Numbered from the stretch's first letter, positions 1 to 6,804 are shown. The stretch is DNA of 11,520 nucleotides from an uncultured Actinomycetes bacterium (GCA_903960645.1 CAJCBN010000224.1:1-11520); one strand, 5' to 3'. Notes: a model not told the origin generated them from the letters alone. Program-made: numbers and translations.

Positions 1-1
1 C

Positions 2-112
2 AGCTTCGCCGACGGCGCGTACCACGCGGGGCTCATCCTCTCCGCCCTCCTCGCGCTGGCGGCCATCCCGTTCGCCACGGCGGCGCGACGGGCCACGCAG
101 CCGACGCCCTAG
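2..112 (+). CDS. C-terminal end of a membrane protein, probably an MFS transporter (partial)
   Basis: Only the last 36 codons are in the window, read in frame 2 and ending at TAG 110-112. The peptide begins SFADGAYHAGLILSALLALA and ends in an Arg-containing polar tail (AARRATQPTP). One hydrophobic segment of about 20 residues followed by a short basic cytoplasmic tail is typical of the last transmembrane helix of drug-exporting MFS transporters, where a DG(F/Y)..A motif precedes the final helix. This is pattern recognition on a short fragment; another polytopic membrane protein would look similar. The stop codon shares bases with the stop of lgt on the opposite strand, so the two genes converge with no space for a terminator between them. 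The upstream part lies outside the window. Confidence 0.5.
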   Translation, partial: SFADGAYHAGLILSALLALAAIPFATAARRATQPTP

Positions 113-921
113 GCGGGTGCCAGCACCCGCCGCCGGAGCGAGACGATCAGGTAGATGCCGGCGAGCAGGACGACCGCGCCGAACACCCAGCTGTTGAGTC
201 GCAGGCCGAGGATGACGTGGGCGGGATCGACGCGCAGCGTCTCGATCCAGATCCGCCCGAGGCCGTAGAGCACGAGGTAGGCGGCGAAGATCGTCCCCGG
301 GCGCACGCGGTTCCACAGGCGCGGGATGATGACCGCCATCAGCACGGCGAAGACACCCAGGTTCCAGAGCGACTCGTAGAGGAAGGTCGGCACGAACGTC
401 GTCATGTCGATGTACTCCGCGGGCCGGAAGGCCGGATCGATGACGACGGCCCAGGGCAGCGTCGAGGGGCCGCCGAACAGCTCCTGGTTGAAGTAGTTGC
501 CCCAGCGTCCCAGCGCCTGCGCGAGGATCAGCCCGGGTGCGACGCAGTCGGCCACGCCGCCGAACGGGAGGCCGCAGCGACGGGCGGCGATGTAGACGCC
601 GACCGCACCGCCGGCGATCACGCCGGGCAGGCCGAGGCCGCCCTGCTGGATCTGGATGATCCGCAACGGGTCGTCGGCGAACAGGTGCCAGTCCGTGATC
701 ACGTGGTAGAGGCGCGCGCCGATGATGCCGGCGGGCACGGCCCACAGCGCGACGGTGTACGCGTCCTCCGGGTCCCAGCCGCGACGCCGGAACTCGCGGC
801 GCACGATCCAGAGGGCGAGCGCGATGCCGACGGCGATCAGGAAGCCGTACCAGCGCAGCCCGAACGAGCCGAACTGGAAGACGAACGGGCCGGGCGAGGC
901 GGGGATCGAGGCGAGCAGCAC
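109..921 (-). CDS. lgt: Prolipoprotein diacylglyceryl transferase Lgt
   Basis: Lgt is an inner-membrane enzyme that moves the diacylglyceryl group of phosphatidylglycerol onto the lipobox cysteine of prolipoproteins, the first step of lipoprotein maturation. With the GTG start at 921 the protein has 270 residues, the normal family length; the open frame runs on to 1035 but that extension is polar, lacks Lgt features and would overlap the divergent gene. The Lgt signature GRWGNYFNQELFGGP is at residues 138-152. R139, N142 and R223 align with E. coli R143, N146 and R239, and Y25 in LRWYGF aligns with Y26. About seven hydrophobic segments are visible. E. coli H103 is replaced by P99 in the GGLGLPG loop, and the usual His of HPxxLYE is V177 (VPTFLYE). 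Loss of H103 also occurs in other actinobacterial Lgts. A TACCCT box six bases before the GTG supports this start; GTG at 939 is the alternative. Confidence 0.93.
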   Translation of the reverse strand: MLLASIPASPGPFVFQFGSFGLRWYGFLIAVGIALALWIVRREFRRRGWDPEDAYTVALWAVPAGIIGARLYHVITDWHLFADDPLRIIQIQQGGLGLPGVIAGGAVGVYIAARRCGLPFGGVADCVAPGLILAQALGRWGNYFNQELFGGPSTLPWAVVIDPAFRPAEYIDMTTFVPTFLYESLWNLGVFAVLMAVIIPRLWNRVRPGTIFAAYLVLYGLGRIWIETLRVDPAHVILGLRLNSWVFGAVVLLAGIYLIVSLRRRVLAPA

Positions 922-927
922 GGAGGC

Positions 928-933
928 AGGGTA
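928..933 (-). promoter_or_regulatory. Candidate -10 box for lgt (TACCCT)
   Basis: On the minus strand TACCCT fits TANNNT and is separated by six bases from the GTG start at 921, which would place the transcription start at or next to the first codon (leaderless mRNA). No convincing -35 hexamer is seen. A GAGGT sequence overlapping this box, 11 bases from the GTG, could instead act as a ribosome binding site. Confidence 0.4.
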
Positions 934-1013
934 CCTCACCCCCGGATTGGCGTTGGCTTGGGGACACGACGCCCGCGCGGCTGTGGCGTCCCCTGACCCG
1001 GAACCCCAGCGGC

Positions 1014-1019
1014 TAGCCT
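1014..1019 (+). promoter_or_regulatory. Candidate -10 box for the topoisomerase operon (TAGCCT)
   Basis: TAGCCT fits TANNNT and lies eight bases before ATG 1028. The bases between (GCTGCTCG) contain no Shine-Dalgarno sequence, so a leaderless transcript is plausible. A CTGACC hexamer at 993-998 resembles a -35 box, but the 15-base spacing is short. The 106-base gap 922-1027 would carry promoters for both lgt and this operon, back to back. Confidence 0.4.
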
Positions 1020-1027
1020 GCTGCTCG

Positions 1028-2977
1028 ATGGCCAAGGACCGCTACAGCGCTGCCGATATCCGTGTGCTCGAGGGCCTCGAGCCCGTGCGCGTGCGGCCCG
1101 GCATGTACATCGGCGGCACCAACAGCCGTGCGCTGCACCACCTGATCTGGGAGGTCGTCGACAACGCCGTCGACGAGGCGCTGGCCGGGCGCTGCTCGAC
1201 GATCCGCACCGTGATGGACGAGAACGAGGTCATCACGATCTCCGACGACGGCCGCGGCATCCCCGTCGACATCCACCCCGAGCAGGGCGTCTCAGCGCTC
1301 GAGCTGGTCTTCACCAAGCTGCACGCCGGCGGCAAGTTCGGCGACGGTGGCTACAAGGTCTCGGGCGGCCTGCACGGCGTCGGCGCGAGCGTCACCAACG
1401 CGCTGTCCGAATGGCTCGAGGTCGAGGTCCGCCGCGACAAGCACCTGTGGAGCCAGCGCTACCAGCGCGGCATCCCCGACGGCCCGGTGCAGGAGGTGCG
1501 GCCGCTCACGAAGGGCGAGGGCACCGGCACGACCGTCCGCTTCTCGCCCGACCGCACGATCTTCGACAAGAACGCGCACCTCTCCCCGATCACGGTGCAG
1601 CAGCGCCTGCGCGAGAAGTCGTTCCTGGTCCGCAACCTCACCTTCCAGCTGCGCACGCCCGACGGCACCGAGCACGAGTACCGCAGCACCGAGGGCCTCG
1701 CCGATTACGTCCACGAGCTCAACGAGAGCCGCGAGATCGCGCATCCCGGCATCGTCTCCCTGTCCGGTGAGTCCGGCGGCATCCCGATCGAGATCGCGCT
1801 GCAGTGGACGATGTCCGCCGACGACCGCGTCTTCAGCTTCTGCAACGTCGTCAACACGGTCGACGGCGGCGCGCACGTCTCCGGTCTGCGCCGTGCCCTC
1901 ACGCGCGTGCTCAACCAGGCCGCCTACGACGCGGGCCGGCTGAAGAAGGACAAGGGCGAGTCGCTCGACGCCAAGGACGTCGCCGATGGCCTCACCGGCG
2001 CGGTGTCCGTGATGCTCGAGAACCCCCAGTTCGAGGGCCAGACCAAGGGCCGGCTGAACAACCAGGAGGCCCAGACCGCGGTCGCCGCCTTCACCGGGCA
2101 GGCGCTGTCCGAGTGGCTCGCCGACAAGGCGCACGCCGACGACGCCAAGAAGATCCTCGACCGCGTGATCCTGGCGCGTGACGTGCGCCTCGCCAAGGCC
2201 AAGATCTCGAAGAAGCTCCGCAACGCGGCGACGTCGATCATGAGCGACTCGAACCTGCCGGGCAAGCTCGCCGACACGATCGACAACCCGGCGATCCCGA
2301 ACTCCGACCGCGAGATCTTCATCGTCGAGGGCGACTCGGCCGGCGGCAGCGCCAAGCAGGCGCGCGACAACGCGACGCAGGCGATCCTGCCGATCCGCGG
2401 CAAGATCCTCAACGTGCTCGGCGCCAAGAACGGCAAGGCGTTCGACAACACCGAGGTCGACTCAATCCTGGTCGCGCTCGGCGGCCGCAAGGACGTCATC
2501 GGCGCGACGCTGGTGGCCACCCTCGAGGAGGAGCACCTGCGCTACGGCAAGGTCGTCATCACGGCCGACGCCGACGCCGACGGCGCGCACATCGCGAACC
2601 TCCTGATCACGCTCTTCCACGAGCTCTTCCCCGACCTGCTGGCCGGCGGCCGCATCTTCCTGGCCCGCCCACCGCTGTTCCGTATCGCGCTCAAGGACGG
2701 CGCGATGTACGTGCACACCGAGGAGGAGCTGAAGGAGGCGCTGAAGGCCACGAAGCGCACCGGCGACCACGTCACGCGCTTCAAGGGCCTCGGCGAGATG
2801 AACCCCGACCAGCTGCGCGAGACGGTGTTCGACCCCGCCACGCGGCGCCTCCTGCAGATCTCGATCGAGGATGCCGCCGAGGCCGCCAAGACCGTCGATC
2901 TGGTGATGGGCTCCAACCCCGCCCCGCGCCGTGCATGGCTTGAGGAGACCGCGGGCGACGCCGAGGTGCTGGTGTGA
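1028..2977 (+). CDS. parE: Type IIA DNA topoisomerase subunit B (topoisomerase IV ParE / GyrB-like)
   Basis: The 649-residue protein is the ATPase and TOPRIM subunit of an A2B2 enzyme that passes one DNA duplex through another. The GHKL ATPase has E42 and N46 in EVVDNAVDE, D73 in DDGRGIP, and the lid motif GGLHGVGASV; these residues keep E. coli GyrB numbering. The TOPRIM domain has catalytic E434 (VEGDSAGGSA) and the metal-binding D514, D516 and D518 (ADADADG), followed by PPLFRI and RFKGLGEMNPDQLRET. SAKQARD, ADADADGAHIA and GEMNPDQLRETVFDP read more like ParE than actinobacterial GyrB, but the two are hard to separate by eye. The position equivalent to aminocoumarin-contact R136 of GyrB appears to be S142. 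ATG 1028 starts at the conserved family N-terminus; the open frame extends upstream to 722 but there lies antisense to lgt. The stop overlaps the A-subunit start. Confidence 0.93.
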   Translation: MAKDRYSAADIRVLEGLEPVRVRPGMYIGGTNSRALHHLIWEVVDNAVDEALAGRCSTIRTVMDENEVITISDDGRGIPVDIHPEQGVSALELVFTKLHAGGKFGDGGYKVSGGLHGVGASVTNALSEWLEVEVRRDKHLWSQRYQRGIPDGPVQEVRPLTKGEGTGTTVRFSPDRTIFDKNAHLSPITVQQRLREKSFLVRNLTFQLRTPDGTEHEYRSTEGLADYVHELNESREIAHPGIVSLSGESGGIPIEIALQWTMSADDRVFSFCNVVNTVDGGAHVSGLRRALTRVLNQAAYDAGRLKKDKGESLDAKDVADGLTGAVSVMLENPQFEGQTKGRLNNQEAQTAVAAFTGQALSEWLADKAHADDAKKILDRVILARDVRLAKAKISKKLRNAATSIMSDSNLPGKLADTIDNPAIPNSDREIFIVEGDSAGGSAKQARDNATQAILPIRGKILNVLGAKNGKAFDNTEVDSILVALGGRKDVIGATLVATLEEEHLRYGKVVITADADADGAHIANLLITLFHELFPDLLAGGRIFLARPPLFRIALKDGAMYVHTEEELKEALKATKRTGDHVTRFKGLGEMNPDQLRETVFDPATRRLLQISIEDAAEAAKTVDLVMGSNPAPRRAWLEETAGDAEVLV

Positions 2978-5646
2978 GCGACCTGCCGGAGGACGAGCAG
3001 CTCGGCTTCGACATCGAGGTCGACGAGGAGAGCACGGCCGAGCACGCGCACGCCCCCGCCACCGAGGAGCCCGAGGCGGTGACTGCCGAGGCGAGCGTCG
3101 ATGCCGAGGGCGACGAGTCGGACGGCGACGAGGACGATGAGGACGCCGACGGCGACGCCTCCGGCGATGACGATGACGACGACGGCGGCAGCCGAATCGC
3201 ACGGCTCGACTGGGACGGCGACTCCGTCGACGCCTCCGACGCGCTGCTCGATCGTGCCTACGCCTACGGCATGTACGTCAACCTCGGCCGCGCCCTCCCC
3301 GACGTGCGCGACGGGCTCAAGCCCGTGCAGCGCCGCATCGTCCACGCGATGGACGAGCTCGGCGGCCGCGCGGGGCGCCCGTACCAGAAGTCCGCGCTGA
3401 CGGTCGGCCACGTGATCGGCAACTACCACCCGCACGGCGACTCCGCGGTCTACGACGCGATGGTGCGCATGGCGCAGGGCTTCGTGCTCAACGTGCCGCT
3501 CGTCGACGGCCAGGGCAACTGGGGCAGCGTCGGCCCGAAGGAGTACTCCGATCCGCCGGCCGCCTACCGCTACACGGAGGCCCGCCTCTCCCCCGCCGCG
3601 ACCGCCTGGCTGGCCGACCTGCGCCCGGAGATCGTGCCGGAGTACAAGCCGAACTTCACGGAGAAGAAGCAGGAGCCGTGGGTCCTGCCCGTCACCTTCC
3701 CGAACCTGCTCGTCAACGGCTCGCGTGGCATCGGCTGGTCAATGGCCTGTGAGATCCCGCCGCATAACCTCGCGGAGGCCTGCGCCGCCGCGATCATGCT
3801 GGCCGAGAACCCCGACACGACGCTCGACGACATCCTCACCGTCATGCCCGGGCCGGACTTCCCGACCGGCGGCATCCTCGTCGACCCCTCCGCACTGCCG
3901 CAGGCCTACGCCAAGGGCCAGGGCACCGTGCGCCTGCAGGCGCGCTTCCACACCGAGCCGCTGCCCGGCGGCGTGCAGGCGATCGTCGTCACCGAGCTGC
4001 CCTACGGCGTCTCGCCCGACCAGATCGTGGCCGAGGTCGTCAAGGCGGCCCGCGCCGAGAAGATCCGCGACGTCACCGAGATGCCGCGCAACCTCACCGA
4101 CCGCCACGGCACCCGCGTCCAGATCCGCTGCAAGCGCGGCGGCAGCCTCGACCGGCTGATCTCCGACCTCTTCCGCACCACCAGCCTGCGCGTGACCGTC
4201 GGCATCAACATGACCGTCCTCGTCGAAGGCACGCCGCGCCAGATCGGCCTGCGCGAGGCGCTCGATCGCTTCGTCGACTTCCGCTTCACGATCGTCACGC
4301 GCCGCCTCGAGTTCGAGCGCGACGAGCTGCTGCGCGAGCTCCACCGCCTGATCGCCCTCTTGGCCGCCCTCGACGCGATCGACGCGGTCATCAAGATCGT
4401 GCGCGGCTCCGACGACGACGAGGACGCCAAGCGCAAGCTGATCGCCAAGCTGACGGTCGTGCCGCACGGCTCCGACGTCGCGGTGCCGATCGACGACGAG
4501 CAGGCGCAGTGGATCATCGACATGCCGATCAAGCGCCTCGCGCGCCTGAACCGCCTCAAGCTCGAAGAGGAGCGCACCCAGAAGGGCGACCGCGTCGACG
4601 AGATCGGGCGCATCCTCGACTCGCACGCGGCCCTCAAGAAGATCGTGGTCGGCGAGCTGAAGGCGGCCATGGCGCTGTCGGGCCCGCGCCGCACCGTGCT
4701 CGGCGGCGAGGCCTCCGGCGTCACGATCGAGTCCGGCTCTGGCAAGAGCGCCACCAGCGTCGACGTCGTCGCGCGGCCCAAGACCGAGGTCTGGCTGGGC
4801 GCCTCACGCAACGGCCTGTTTGCCGCCCTGTCGCGCGCCTCGATGCCGACTGCCTTCCCGATCGACATCCAGCCCGGCGACCGCCCGCTGCCGATCCTGC
4901 ACACGGATTCCGAGAGCGAGATCCTCTGCTTCACCGCCGACGGGCAGATCGCGCGCCTGCGCATCAACGAGCTGCCGCTGTCGTCGCGCACCGTGCGCGG
5001 CGCCAAGGCGCTCCAGCTCGCCCGCAACCAGGAGCTGGTCGCGCTCGCCCGCGCCGACGCCGAGTTCGTCCTGCTGGTCACCGAGGGCGGCGAGATCAAG
5101 CGCTGCACCCCCGACTCGTTGTCGGGCTCGCACGGCACCCCCACCCCGGCCTGCGGCCTGCCCGACGGTGACCGTCTCGTCGCGGCCGTGGCCCACGTCG
5201 AGGGCGCCGAGATCCTGATCGCGACCGCAGGCGGCAAGGTGCTGCGCACGGCGATGAAGCCGATCCGCCCGGTCAAGAGCGCCTCGGCCGGCGGCGTCCT
5301 CGGCATGAAGCTCGCGCCCGGCGATCGCGTCATCGGCGCCTGCGCCGTCACCCCCGGCGACCTCTACGTGGCGCACGAGAGCGGCTTCGGCAAGCGCGTC
5401 GCCCTCGACGACATTCCCGCCAAGGGCCGTGGCGGCGGCGGCGTGGCCCTGGCCGCGCCCGACAAGCCGTCGAAGGAGCCGGCCGGCCTCGTCAGCGCGA
5501 TCACCTGCGCCGAGACCGCCCCAGTCGCGACGCTCTTGTCCGGCCAGATCCTCCCGGTCCCCGAGACGGAGGCCGTCAACCGCGCCGCCGTCTCGCGCCC
5601 GCTCGTCGACACGATGGTCGGCGACGAAGTCGTCGCCCTGTCCTAG
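2974..5646 (+). CDS. parC: Type IIA DNA topoisomerase subunit A (ParC / GyrA-like) with acidic N-terminal extension
   Basis: This is the DNA breakage-reunion subunit that pairs with the B subunit just upstream. GTG 2974 overlaps the upstream TGA in GTGA, so the two are probably translationally coupled. Residues 1-73 hold 33 Asp or Glu in the first 70 and no Lys or Arg, including six consecutive Asp at 65-70; the usual domain then begins. The core has KPVQRR at 116-121, YHPHGD at 151-156, and catalytic Y200 preceded by R199 in RYTEARL. The quinolone-region residues are S157 and D161, the sensitive-type pair. From about 605 to 890 there are six repeated strands of the C-terminal beta-pinwheel. 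The first repeat has no GyrA box (QRRGGKG); the nearest relative is KGRGGGG at 817-823 in the fifth repeat. Lack of the box, which gyrase needs for negative supercoiling, together with ParE-like features of the partner, suggests topoisomerase IV. A divergent gyrase remains possible. Confidence 0.92.
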   Translation: MSDLPEDEQLGFDIEVDEESTAEHAHAPATEEPEAVTAEASVDAEGDESDGDEDDEDADGDASGDDDDDDGGSRIARLDWDGDSVDASDALLDRAYAYGMYVNLGRALPDVRDGLKPVQRRIVHAMDELGGRAGRPYQKSALTVGHVIGNYHPHGDSAVYDAMVRMAQGFVLNVPLVDGQGNWGSVGPKEYSDPPAAYRYTEARLSPAATAWLADLRPEIVPEYKPNFTEKKQEPWVLPVTFPNLLVNGSRGIGWSMACEIPPHNLAEACAAAIMLAENPDTTLDDILTVMPGPDFPTGGILVDPSALPQAYAKGQGTVRLQARFHTEPLPGGVQAIVVTELPYGVSPDQIVAEVVKAARAEKIRDVTEMPRNLTDRHGTRVQIRCKRGGSLDRLISDLFRTTSLRVTVGINMTVLVEGTPRQIGLREALDRFVDFRFTIVTRRLEFERDELLRELHRLIALLAALDAIDAVIKIVRGSDDDEDAKRKLIAKLTVVPHGSDVAVPIDDEQAQWIIDMPIKRLARLNRLKLEEERTQKGDRVDEIGRILDSHAALKKIVVGELKAAMALSGPRRTVLGGEASGVTIESGSGKSATSVDVVARPKTEVWLGASRNGLFAALSRASMPTAFPIDIQPGDRPLPILHTDSESEILCFTADGQIARLRINELPLSSRTVRGAKALQLARNQELVALARADAEFVLLVTEGGEIKRCTPDSLSGSHGTPTPACGLPDGDRLVAAVAHVEGAEILIATAGGKVLRTAMKPIRPVKSASAGGVLGMKLAPGDRVIGACAVTPGDLYVAHESGFGKRVALDDIPAKGRGGGGVALAAPDKPSKEPAGLVSAITCAETAPVATLLSGQILPVPETEAVNRAAVSRPLVDTMVGDEVVALS

Positions 5647-5715
5647 CTGTTCTGCCTGGCTTCCTGTGGGACCGGAGTGATTGGCGGTTCGGCGTCGAGG
5701 TGCCGCTCGGGTCTG

Positions 5716-5736
5716 GATGCGACGAAGGGGTCAGAC
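5716..5736 (+). repeat. Half copy of the palindromic repeat, overlapping the dsbA-like stop codon
   Basis: These 21 bases are identical to 6633-6653, the left arm, centre and first bases of the right arm of the complete element upstream of the dsbA-like gene. After CAGAC the match ends, so the right arm is missing. The copy supplies the last codon (GTC) and the TGA stop of the minus-strand gene. It has the same orientation as the copy at 6633, making a direct repeat around that gene. It lies in the convergent gap 5647-5730, where no clear hairpin plus T-tract terminator is visible. Confidence 0.8.
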
Positions 5737-6597
5737 GGGCAGCCAGAGCGCGTCGTGGCCGACAGCCACGCGCCGCGCCTTGCCGTTCGCGGCGAGCGAG
5801 ATGAGGTCCCACTCGGTGGCGGCGAGATCGGGGTCATCGTTGCGCTCGCACTTGAGCAGCGCGACCTCGAAGGTGGTCAGCCCTCGCGGGAAGGCGGGCA
5901 GCGTCTCCTCCGGGCCGGCCGGGCCGCGCTGCGGCAGCGACGGCTCGAGGTTCGCGACGCAGACGTCGTAGGCGGCCAGCGGCTGCCAGCCGGCGGCAAC
6001 AAGCATCTCGCCGTCGCGGCTGAAGGTGAGGCTCGGCGCGGTGTAGCGCTCGTCGCCGTCTGTCGTGGCCGTCTTACCCTGCGCCGTGGCGGGCGGCAGG
6101 ATCGTGCGCGACTCGCGCTTGTCGGCGAGGTAGGCCTCCTCCACCGCAGGATCATCGAGACCGGCCATGACGGCGTCGACGTCGATGCCGGTCACGCTGC
6201 GGACGATCGGCTCGAGCACCTCGAGCGAGTCGTGCGGGCGCGGATCGGTGAACCACGAGAAGCGCATCGCGCGCATGACGGCGTCGGCGGCCTCGTGGCC
6301 CTGGCGGCGTGCGCTGACAATCAGCCGGCAGGCGAGGCCGGTGGCGGCCGGGCGCTCGCGAGGTGCCGTCCCGAACGGCATGCCGAAGCGGTCACGGAAC
6401 TCGATGTGCCACTGCGTCATCTTCTCGCCGGTGTAGCCCGCGTCGATGTAGCGCTGCGGATCCTCGGCGAGCCCGATCAGGCACGTGCGCCAGTTCAGGC
6501 CATCGCCATAGCGCCACTCGAGCGTGCGGACGAAGGGCTCGGCGGAGTAGGCCCACGGGCAGCCCGGGTCGGTGTAGTGGACGACGTCGATGCTCAT
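5731..6597 (-). CDS. DsbA-family thioredoxin-fold protein with CPWA active site
   Basis: The 288-residue protein opens with a thioredoxin-like strand and DPGCPWAY at residues 10-17, where DsbA/FrnE-type proteins usually have DPxCPWCY. C13 is kept but the second active-site cysteine is A16, so a classical dithiol-disulfide cycle is unlikely; a monothiol, glutathione-type or isomerase-like role is possible. The cis-proline loop is probably TAPS at 186-189 (P188). Other cysteines, C213 and C250, lie downstream. No signal peptide is visible, so it is probably cytoplasmic. About 70 residues after the fold (218-288) form a C-terminal extension I do not recognise. ATG 6597 matches the start of the first strand and has TACGCT six bases upstream. 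The frame continues to 6696 through the repeat, but that stretch is not family-like. The stop codon lies inside a repeat. The gene converges with the topoisomerase operon and diverges from the MATE gene. The substrate is unknown. Confidence 0.8.
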   Translation of the reverse strand: MSIDVVHYTDPGCPWAYSAEPFVRTLEWRYGDGLNWRTCLIGLAEDPQRYIDAGYTGEKMTQWHIEFRDRFGMPFGTAPRERPAATGLACRLIVSARRQGHEAADAVMRAMRFSWFTDPRPHDSLEVLEPIVRSVTGIDVDAVMAGLDDPAVEEAYLADKRESRTILPPATAQGKTATTDGDERYTAPSLTFSRDGEMLVAAGWQPLAAYDVCVANLEPSLPQRGPAGPEETLPAFPRGLTTFEVALLKCERNDDPDLAATEWDLISLAANGKARRVAVGHDALWLPV

Positions 6598-6603
6598 GCC
6601 GCC

Positions 6604-6609
6604 AGCGTA
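6604..6609 (-). promoter_or_regulatory. Candidate -10 box for the dsbA-like gene (TACGCT)
   Basis: TACGCT on the minus strand fits TANNNT and is six bases from ATG 6597, a spacing that predicts a leaderless transcript. The intervening GGCGGC is at most a weak ribosome binding site and is too close to the start. No clear -35 sequence is seen. Confidence 0.4.
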
Positions 6610-6632
6610 GCGGTGTGCTGGGCGTCGACGTT

Positions 6633-6665
6633 GATGCGACGAAGGGGTCAGACCCTTTCGTCGCA
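6633..6665 (+). repeat. Palindromic repeat element, copy A
   Basis: Arms TGCGACGAAGGGGTC (6635-6649) and GACCCTTTCGTCGCA (6651-6665) pair around a single central A, with one position off Watson-Crick complementarity. GA at 6633-6634 is shared with the other copies. Size and structure resemble REP elements, though the GTAG-type tetranucleotide of enterobacterial REPs is absent. Confidence 0.85.
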
Positions 6666-6711
6666 AGAATTGCAGCAGCACTAACGCTGCGAGCATCGTC
6701 TCTGGCAGGCA

Positions 6712-6744
6712 TGCGACGAAAGGGTCTGACCCCTTCGTCGCATC
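6712..6744 (-). repeat. Palindromic repeat element, copy B (inverted)
   Basis: TGCGACGAAAGGGTC (6712-6726), a central T, then GACCCCTTCGTCGCA (6728-6742) followed by TC. It is the perfect reverse complement of copy A, including the single arm mismatch and the two extra bases at one end. Beyond these 33 bases the flanks of A and B differ. Confidence 0.85.
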
Positions 6745-6804
6745 GTGCTCACCGACGACGTTCAGGCGGACACCGCATCCGCACGGCGGTCATGGCCACC
6801 CCGA

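Larger units (their letters stand above)
6633..6744. repeat. BIME-like composite: two inverted palindromes around a 46-bp spacer
   Basis: Copies A and B are exact reverse complements over 33 bases and enclose 6666-6711. The spacer itself has a small hairpin, GCAGC at 6675-6679 with GCTGC at 6686-6690 around six bases. A single strand could fold either into two separate hairpins or into one long 31-33 bp stem. The unit sits in the 220-bp divergent gap 6598-6817 between the dsbA-like and MATE genes, upstream of both candidate -10 boxes. A REP/BIME identity is inferred from the architecture; no REP-associated transposase is in the window. Confidence 0.7.

Noticed and set aside
722..1027. Upstream extension of the topoisomerase B reading frame (102 extra codons)
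   Set aside because: It runs antisense through lgt and has no family similarity. The conserved GyrB/ParE N-terminus begins at ATG 1028 with a -10-like box just before it.
5691..5698. GGCGTCGA before both the half copy (5691-5698) and copy A (6621-6628), as a longer repeat
   Set aside because: The distances to the element differ (17 and 4 bases) and an eight-base GC-rich match is likely by chance in this DNA.
5647..5730. Possible bidirectional terminator between the convergent topoisomerase and dsbA-like genes
   Set aside because: Only short 4-bp pairings such as CGGC/GCCG are found and there is no T-tract on either strand. The repeat half-copy lacks its second arm, so it cannot form the full hairpin.
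5677..6684. 335-codon plus-strand open frame opposite the dsbA-like gene
   Set aside because: Low-complexity Arg/Ala/Gly/Asp composition and no motif. The minus strand carries the DsbA-like motifs, and the frame merely runs through both repeat copies.
6633..6744. Inverted repeats as ends of an insertion sequence or attachment site
   Set aside because: Only 46 bp separates them, with no coding capacity, and no target-site duplication is seen outside the 33-bp elements. A REP/BIME-like unit fits better.
6633..6744. CRISPR-like repeat array
   Set aside because: There are only two copies and they are inverted, not direct; there is no regular repeat-spacer series and no cas gene.
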